Positions 12,208-16,293 of a stretch of DNA of 16,293 nucleotides are shown here, piece after piece (position 1 is the first letter of the stretch; the number at the start of each line of letters is the position of its first letter). The position numbers and the translations under genes are program-made. Source of the DNA: an uncultured Clostridia bacterium. GTDB taxonomy: Bacteria > Bacillota_A > Clostridia > Christensenellales > Aristaeellaceae. The stretch is from assembly GCA_947165745.1 (NCBI GenBank), contig CAMVBO010000007.1:1-16293 (forward strand), read 5' to 3'. The notes under the pieces were generated by a model. It ran no database searches and was not told where the DNA came from. It worked only from the letters and a program-made list of their open reading frames with translations.

Positions 12208-13062
12208 CTATTTCCCAAACAGCTGCACCCAGTAGGTGACGCCGCCCGAGATGAGGCAGCACACGCCGATGCTGCCGAAGCCGGGACGCAGGATGTTCTC
12301 GCGATGGCCCTGGGAGGTCATCCAGGCCGCCATCACCTTGTCCGCAGTCTTTTGCCCCATGGCGATGTTCTCGCCATAGGCGCTGGAGGAAACCGTGTTC
12401 CAAGCCGTGCCGTCCGGGCGCGTGTGGCTGAAGGATTGCACGATCTCCCTGGCGCGCACCTGGGCGGCGCGGGACAGCTCGGCGTCCACCCTGAGGCTGT
12501 TCAGCCCCGCCTTGGCCCGCTCGGCGTTCACCTCTTCCACCACCTGATGGGCGGGATCGGCTTTCACGCTGCCGGCAACGGGCGTGGCCGCGGGAGTTTG
12601 GGTCGGCTTCGGGGTCGGCGCCTGCGTCGGCTTTGCGGTCGGTACAGGCGTCGGTTCAGCAGTCGGGACGGGCGTCGGATTTACGGTGGGGACAGGCGTC
12701 GGTGCCTGGGTTGGCGTCGGCGCGGGTTTGTCGGTCGGGACAGGCGACGGTTCGGCAGTCGGCGCTGCGGCGGCTGGCGCGGCGCTTGCGGTCAGGCAGC
12801 CGTTTTGGGTTTTTAGCCGCGCGGAGTAGGCGTGGGATTCGTCCCGAATGGGATAGTCCAGGCTGCCCGTATTCTGAACCCGGCAGACCTTCATCGGCCA
12901 GCCGTCCATGTAAAGCGTGAGGGTGCACTCCCCCGGCTCGGCGCTCCACTCGACGCGCAGCGTGCCGTCCTCCAGGCGAACCGTCAGGTCAGATTCCGCG
13001 CAGGCTGCGGATATAGCGATCAGAGCGATCAACAGGAGCGATAGAAGTTGCTTACGGAGCAT
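12208..13062 (-). CDS. Secreted CAP (SCP/PR1, YkwD-like) domain protein with Pro/Thr-rich linker
   Basis: This encodes a 284-residue exported protein. It has a signal peptide (1 to about 22; ACA|ES fits signal peptidase I, and the SAAC sequence is a poor lipobox), a small beta-rich N-terminal module (about 24-90, with WSAEPGECTLTLYMDGWP), a Pro/Thr/Val linker of repeated P-T-P-V-P-T type (about 95-163), and a CAP domain (about 168-284). The CAP motifs are VNAERAKAGL, FSHTRPDGTAWNTV (211-224), GENIAMG (230-236) and AAWMTSQGHRENIL (245-258), with the usual cavity residues His213, Glu231 and His253. Bacterial CAP proteins of this type are secreted and linked to spore coats, surfaces or defence; the biochemical role is generally unknown. 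The protein lacks other catalytic domains. It is divergent from tlyA with a strong promoter. Confidence 0.92.
   Translation of the reverse strand: MLRKQLLSLLLIALIAISAACAESDLTVRLEDGTLRVEWSAEPGECTLTLYMDGWPMKVCRVQNTGSLDYPIRDESHAYSARLKTQNGCLTASAAPAAAAPTAEPSPVPTDKPAPTPTQAPTPVPTVNPTPVPTAEPTPVPTAKPTQAPTPKPTQTPAATPVAGSVKADPAHQVVEEVNAERAKAGLNSLRVDAELSRAAQVRAREIVQSFSHTRPDGTAWNTVSSSAYGENIAMGQKTADKVMAAWMTSQGHRENILRPGFGSIGVCCLISGGVTYWVQLFGK
12595..12770 (-). repeat. Imperfect tandem repeats coding the Pro/Thr linker
   Basis: Degenerate units built on GTCGG-n-ACAGGCGTCGG (plus strand) recur through the linker of the CAP protein and encode P-T-P-V-P-T type motifs. Units are codon-sized multiples, so length changes would stay in frame. 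Confidence 0.7.
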
Positions 13063-13086
13063 AAAAACACATCCTTTTGAAATAGA

Positions 13087-13104
13087 TTTGAAATATATTT
13101 CAAA
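13087..13104. promoter_or_regulatory. 18-bp perfect palindrome, candidate operator
   Basis: TTTGAAATATATTTCAAA is its own reverse complement. It spans the predicted transcription start of the CAP gene, and another half-site (TTTTGAAATA, 13075-13084) lies next to it. This arrangement fits a repressor operator. No regulator gene is adjacent, so the binding protein is unknown. Confidence 0.65.
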
Positions 13105-13107
13105 GCA

Positions 13108-13136
13108 ATTTTAATCATAATATCCAAATATGTCAA
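13108..13136 (-). promoter_or_regulatory. Promoter of the CAP-domain gene
   Basis: The minus strand reads TTGACA (13131-13136), a 17-base spacer and TAAAAT (13108-13113), one base from full consensus. The predicted start falls inside the palindrome at 13087-13104. Confidence 0.85.
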
Positions 13137-13198
13137 ACAAATAATGTACAATTTGCATAAATTGGCATCTGTGCCAGGATGTGGCACGGGAGGCGTGA

Positions 13199-14011
13199 AT
13201 GGAAGACAACATGATGCGGGCGGACGCCGCGCTGGCGGCACGAGGCCTGGCTGCGAGCCGGGAGAAGGCCCAGGGGTTGATCGCGGCAGGCCTGGCCACT
13301 GTGAACGGCGAGGCCATCAAAAAACCCGCCCAGAAGGTGCGGGAATCGGATGTACTGGCGGTGCTCGGCGCGGAGCATCCCTATGTGAGCCGCGGCGGTT
13401 TGAAGCTGGAAAAGGCGCTGCGCGTGTTTGGCGTCGATGTGACTGGCGCGACGTGTCTGGACATCGGCGCGTCCACCGGCGGGTTTACCGATGTGCTGTT
13501 GAAGGACGGCGCTGAGAAGGTTTACGCGGCGGATGTGGGCGTGGGCCAGCTGGATGCGATGCTTCGGGAGGACCCCAGGGTCATCAGCCTGGAGCACGTC
13601 AACGCCCGGACGCTGGACGCCGGGATGTTCCCGGATCGGATCGGACTTGCCGTGATGGACGTGTCGTTCATCTCTGTCAAGCTGATCCTTCCGGCGGCGT
13701 TTTCCGTGCTGGGCGGCACGGGACGCATGATCGCGTTGATCAAGCCCCAGTTTGAGGCCGGACGGCAGGCCGTGGGCAAGGGCGGCATCGTTACAAAGCC
13801 GGCGACCCACCGGCAGGTGCTGCGGGACATCGCCGCGTTTGTGCCCACGCTGGGCTGGCGCGTGAGGGCGCTGGACTATTCCCCCATCACCGGCGGCGAC
13901 GGGAACATCGAATTCCTGGCGGACATGGCGCCGGAAGGGATTTGCGCAGAATCCGTGACGCTTGAGCGGATCGACGAAGTGGTCGATCAGGCGCACAGAG
14001 CGAAGCTGTGA
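13199..14011 (+). CDS. tlyA: TlyA family rRNA 2'-O-methyltransferase (hemolysin A-like)
   Basis: This encodes a 270-residue protein with an N-terminal S4 RNA-binding domain (about 6-64, RADAALAARGLAASREKAQGLI) and an FtsJ-like SAM methylase domain (about 65-265). Visible motifs are YVSRGGLKLEKAL, LDIGASTGGFTDVLL (87-101, SAM site), AVMDVSFIS (151-159), LIKPQFEAG (180-188) and NIEFL (236-240). The catalytic tetrad Lys69, Asp154, Lys182, Glu238 is complete and has the same numbering I recall for M. tuberculosis TlyA, which methylates 16S and 23S rRNA riboses and is needed for capreomycin sensitivity. GGGAGG (13188-13193) is 5 bases from the ATG; ATG codons at 13211 and 13214 are alternatives. 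In many clostridia tlyA sits near NAD kinase, argR and recN, which are not seen here. Confidence 0.94.
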   Translation: MEDNMMRADAALAARGLAASREKAQGLIAAGLATVNGEAIKKPAQKVRESDVLAVLGAEHPYVSRGGLKLEKALRVFGVDVTGATCLDIGASTGGFTDVLLKDGAEKVYAADVGVGQLDAMLREDPRVISLEHVNARTLDAGMFPDRIGLAVMDVSFISVKLILPAAFSVLGGTGRMIALIKPQFEAGRQAVGKGGIVTKPATHRQVLRDIAAFVPTLGWRVRALDYSPITGGDGNIEFLADMAPEGICAESVTLERIDEVVDQAHRAKL

Positions 14012-14071
14012 ATGATCCACAGCTGTCTCAAAATGTTGGCCGATAAGGCGCAATGATGCGGCGGCGTTTTA

Positions 14072-14090
14072 CGGCGGCCCGAGGCCGCCG
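14072..14090 (+). repeat. GC-rich hairpin after tlyA
   Basis: CGGCGGCC (14072-14079) and GGCCGCCG (14083-14090) form an 8-bp stem with loop CGA. No T run follows, so it is at best a weak terminator for tlyA. The sequence becomes AT-rich immediately afterwards. Confidence 0.5.
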
Positions 14091-14127
14091 CTGCGGAATA
14101 CAATATGCTAATAGAAGGAGAATTGTT

Positions 14128-14901
14128 ATGAGAGTGAGAGAGGGTAGATTATTAAGAAAGATTATTGGCTTTTTTGTCCTTTTTATCTATTTATTTGATG
14201 CTAATACAAGATCAGAAGAATTTGTTTGTCTGCCTTCTCTCGCCAATTATCGATCAGAATTTGACCAAATGAACGTGAGCGATATACGTTTTAACCTGAT
14301 AAATAATGACAGTGAGCTTTCACTGGATGGAGAAATACGTTCTGTTGCGATTTCTCAGGATGGAACAATAGCTATTATAAGTTCAAGCACCAAATTACAT
14401 GATGGAAAAGATGTTATCAGCCTTTATTCCAGTGATGGGAATCTTATGTGTCGATATCAATATTCGGTGAACGACAAACGCGGGAAAGACTTGGTTTTCT
14501 TTGCAGAGGGTAATTTTCTTTGTTACTATGTATCACATAATACTGAAAATACTGTATCTGAGAGAAGTATTATTGTCCTTTCACAAGACGGTTCCGGTAT
14601 AATTGAATGGTATACCATTCCAGATGTGGGTGTACTGATTCAATTTGGGGTTGAAACAGTGAATAATACTCCATATGTGATCACTGACGCTCGTTCTGAT
14701 ATTTCTTTGACAAAAATAGAAGATGCCAGACTTACTGTACATAATTCTAGGAACGATGAGGACTATGTTATTTATGACTTTGAACAAGCTTTTTTGACAC
14801 ATCAAAGAGAAACAAGGACAAGACAAATCCTGTTCGTCATTTGCTTCTTTGTGGTCATTTGCATTGTAATATTCACAATTGAAATACGAGATAATGTTTG
14901 A
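14128..14901 (+). CDS. AT-rich orphan membrane-anchored protein of unknown function
   Basis: I do not recognise this 257-residue protein. It has a basic N-terminus with a hydrophobic segment (about 10-23, RKIIGFFVLFIYLF), a predicted outside region (about 26-230) rich in short beta-type stretches such as RSVAISQDGTIAIISSS and DVISLYSSDGNLMCRYQYS that recall beta-propeller blades, and a C-terminal membrane segment (about 233-251) followed by a short charged tail. The ATG at 14128 is chosen because AGAAGGAG (14113-14120) is 7 bases upstream; the frame extends up to 14053, but that part is GC-rich and unlike the rest. Codon and base use are strongly AT-rich against GC-rich neighbours, which suggests horizontal acquisition. 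No transposase or integrase is adjacent. A sensor, lipid- or wall-associated role or an immunity-type membrane protein are all possible. Confidence 0.75.
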   Translation: MRVREGRLLRKIIGFFVLFIYLFDANTRSEEFVCLPSLANYRSEFDQMNVSDIRFNLINNDSELSLDGEIRSVAISQDGTIAIISSSTKLHDGKDVISLYSSDGNLMCRYQYSVNDKRGKDLVFFAEGNFLCYYVSHNTENTVSERSIIVLSQDGSGIIEWYTIPDVGVLIQFGVETVNNTPYVITDARSDISLTKIEDARLTVHNSRNDEDYVIYDFEQAFLTHQRETRTRQILFVICFFVVICIVIFTIEIRDNV

Positions 14902-14984
14902 TAGCCTTGTTGTATAGCTTCTATATGTATAAGAAATGATCACACTTAGTAATATGTTGCTTTTCTTTTAAATGAATTATACAG

Positions 14985-15025
14985 AAAAAGAACTGCCTCC
15001 CCGCCAAGCGGAGAGGCAGTTCTTT
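14985..15025. terminator. Bidirectional terminator between the orphan gene and the EamA gene
   Basis: A 13-bp stem (14987-14999 with 15013-15025) contains an inner CCGC/GCGG pairing. Read on the minus strand it ends in TTTTT (14985-14989) and terminates the EamA gene, whose stop codon touches the stem. Read on the plus strand it has only TTT and could act weakly on the orphan gene. Confidence 0.85.
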
Positions 15026-15941
15026 ATGCCCTTTTCTTCCCCGGCAGCGGGATCTGCACCAGCACGATAGCCAGGAACATGATCGCGCAGCCCAGCATTT
15101 CCCGGCCACTCAGGCGCTCGCCCAGCAGAACGGCCCCGCCCAGCAGGGCGAACACCGATTCCAAGCTCATCAGCAGAGACGCGATGGTGGGGTCGGTCCA
15201 GCATTGGGCGATGATCTGCAGCGTATAGCCCACGCCGCCTGACATCAGCCCGCAATAGAGGATCGGCACGGCGGCGGAGGCCACCTTGTCCCAGCTGGGC
15301 TGTTCGGCGATGAACGCGGCGATGCCGGAGAGCACCGCGGCGACGGCGAACTGTATGGCCGACATGCGTATGGGGTCCGCCTTGGGGGCAAAGTGATCGC
15401 AGCAGAGGATGTGCCCGCTGAACAGCACCGCGCAGATGCAGCACATGGCGTCACCCCGGGTGAGGCTGAAACCCTCGTTCACGCACAGCAGATACATGCC
15501 CGCCACGCCGATCAGCACCGCCAGCCACACGAGCCAGGTGTTCTTCCTCCGAAACAGCACGAAGCCGAATATGGGCACCAGCAGCATGTAAAGCGCCGTG
15601 ATGAACCCGGCCTTACCCGCTGTGGTGGTCACCAGGCCCATCTGCTGAAAGATGGTGGCCGTGGCCAGAAAGAAGCCGCAGCAGAGGCCGCCAAGCAGCG
15701 AATTCCTGTTGACCTGGGCCGCGTCAGTCCCAGCGCCCTGCCGCTTTCCCATGAGGACGGCCAGCAGCCCAACCGCCACCGCCGCCAGCGCCATGCGCGA
15801 GGCCGTGAAGGTCAGCGGCTCGATGCTGTCCATGCCCACCCGCTGGGCCACGAAGGCCGTGCCCCAGATCAGGGCGGTGAGCGTCAGCAGTCCGTTGCCC
15901 AGCAGCCGCCGCCGGGCATTCTTCGGTTGTGTCTCCGTCAT
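15024..15941 (-). CDS. EamA/DMT superfamily permease
   Basis: This encodes a 305-residue membrane protein with two EamA repeats (about 15-152 and 163-297), giving about ten hydrophobic segments. Typical family sequences are LTALIWGTAFVAQRVGM at the start of the first repeat and PTIASLLMSLESVFALLGGAVLLGERLSGREMLGCAIMFLAI near the end of the second. Such carriers (RhaT/YdcZ/YijE-like) usually export amino acids, nucleotides or other metabolites; the substrate cannot be assigned. The gene begins 11 bases after the stop codon of the upstream acetyltransferase and has only a weak ribosome binding site (GAGAG), so it is probably translated from a shared mRNA. Confidence 0.92.
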   Translation of the reverse strand: MTETQPKNARRRLLGNGLLTLTALIWGTAFVAQRVGMDSIEPLTFTASRMALAAVAVGLLAVLMGKRQGAGTDAAQVNRNSLLGGLCCGFFLATATIFQQMGLVTTTAGKAGFITALYMLLVPIFGFVLFRRKNTWLVWLAVLIGVAGMYLLCVNEGFSLTRGDAMCCICAVLFSGHILCCDHFAPKADPIRMSAIQFAVAAVLSGIAAFIAEQPSWDKVASAAVPILYCGLMSGGVGYTLQIIAQCWTDPTIASLLMSLESVFALLGGAVLLGERLSGREMLGCAIMFLAIVLVQIPLPGKKRA

Positions 15942-15952
15942 ATACTCTCAAC

Positions 15953-16293
15953 TCACTGTTCAAAGGGTGTCTTTTCCGGGGTATCGTGGGGGCCGATCAG
16001 CTTTTCCATCCAGGCCACGTCGTACCATCGGCCGAACTTGCAGCCGCATTGATGAAAGCGTCCGGCCAGCGCAAAGCCCTGCTTTTCATGGAAGCGAAGG
16101 CTGTCAAAGGAGAGATACTCATCCTCCGCCTCGCAGGGCACGGCCACGCAGGCGTAGAGGTTGCGCATGCCCCGCCGCGCAAGCTCCGCTTCCAGCGTCT
16201 GGTAGAGCCGCCTGCCCAGTCCCCTGTCCCGCGCCCGGCGGTCCAGATCATCTCCAGCTAAAACACATATACATTTATTTTTTTTTAATTCTT
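15953..16293 (-). CDS. GNAT family N-acetyltransferase, C-terminal part (runs off window)
   Basis: The minus-strand frame is open from the stop at 15953 to the window edge. The segment DLDRRARDRGLGRRLYQTLEAEL matches the acetyl-CoA pyrophosphate loop (R-x-x-G-x-G/A). It is followed by GMRNLYACVAVP, FHEKQGFALAGRFHQCGCKFGRWYDVAWMEKLIG, the C-terminal pattern of the phosphinothricin/methionine-sulfoximine acetyltransferase-like GNAT group. An internal ATG at 16168 is not the start because homology continues upstream. Upstream of about 16255 the sequence turns abruptly AT-rich and reads ELKKNKCICVLAGD, which does not look like this family. The N-terminal part may be interrupted, divergent or misassembled. 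It is co-directional with the EamA permease. Confidence 0.75.
   Translation of the reverse strand, partial: ELKKNKCICVLAGDDLDRRARDRGLGRRLYQTLEAELARRGMRNLYACVAVPCEAEDEYLSFDSLRFHEKQGFALAGRFHQCGCKFGRWYDVAWMEKLIGPHDTPEKTPFEQ

Noticed and set aside
13133..14053. Open frame of 306 codons on the minus strand
   Set aside because: It is antisense to tlyA, which has all four catalytic residues, and has no ribosome binding site or domain.

Overview
This window looks like a chromosomal segment of a high-GC, Gram-positive, clostridia-type bacterium. The main support is an infC-rpmI-rplT operon with a Firmicutes-style leader attenuator, strong AGGAGG ribosome binding sites, an ECF vitamin-transporter S subunit, a YtqB/MnmM-type tRNA methylase, and secreted proteins with Big_2 repeats or Pro/Thr linkers. 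A gut Christensenellales/Aristaeellaceae-like clostridium would fit, but that is a guess from style and not a computed assignment. Most genes are GC-rich (65% in one 60-base sample of tlyA). One orphan gene at 14128-14901 is strongly AT-rich (25% GC in one 60-base sample).

Left part (1-4166). The minus-strand translation operon infC (IF3), rpmI (L35), rplT (L20) is preceded by a leader with an intrinsic terminator and a candidate antiterminator. infC probably starts at a non-canonical ATT codon. Upstream on the same strand lie an MscS channel gene and a shortened MocR-type regulator in which the PLP-binding lysine is arginine. The regulator is divergent from an ECF S-component gene, and the two promoters overlap at their -10 boxes.

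Middle (4167-9864). A tRNA-Lys(CTT) gene sits under a perfect consensus promoter. A 45-bp copy of its 3' end plus terminator flanks a nested palindromic unit. Next is a 1034-residue secreted protein with an SH3-like region, a Gly-Glu repeat, about six Ig-like repeats and a C-terminal caspase-like protease domain with a His/Cys dyad. A divergent homodimer-type ABC exporter follows and ends in a long perfect terminator hairpin.

Right part (9840-16293). mnmM (tRNA mnm5 methylase, minus) ends inside that same hairpin. A MATE efflux pump (plus) ends in a run of hairpins. A secreted CAP/SCP-domain protein (minus) has a strong promoter with an 18-bp palindrome at its start site and is divergent from tlyA (rRNA 2'-O-methyltransferase). 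Then come the AT-rich orphan membrane protein, an EamA/DMT permease, and the C-terminal part of a GNAT acetyltransferase whose upstream end changes composition abruptly at the window edge.

No CRISPR array, transposase, integrase or rRNA gene is visible. The most unusual items are the secreted caspase-like protein, the lysine-less MocR regulator beside a vitamin transporter subunit, the tRNA-tail duplication with its palindromic insert, and the AT-rich orphan gene.
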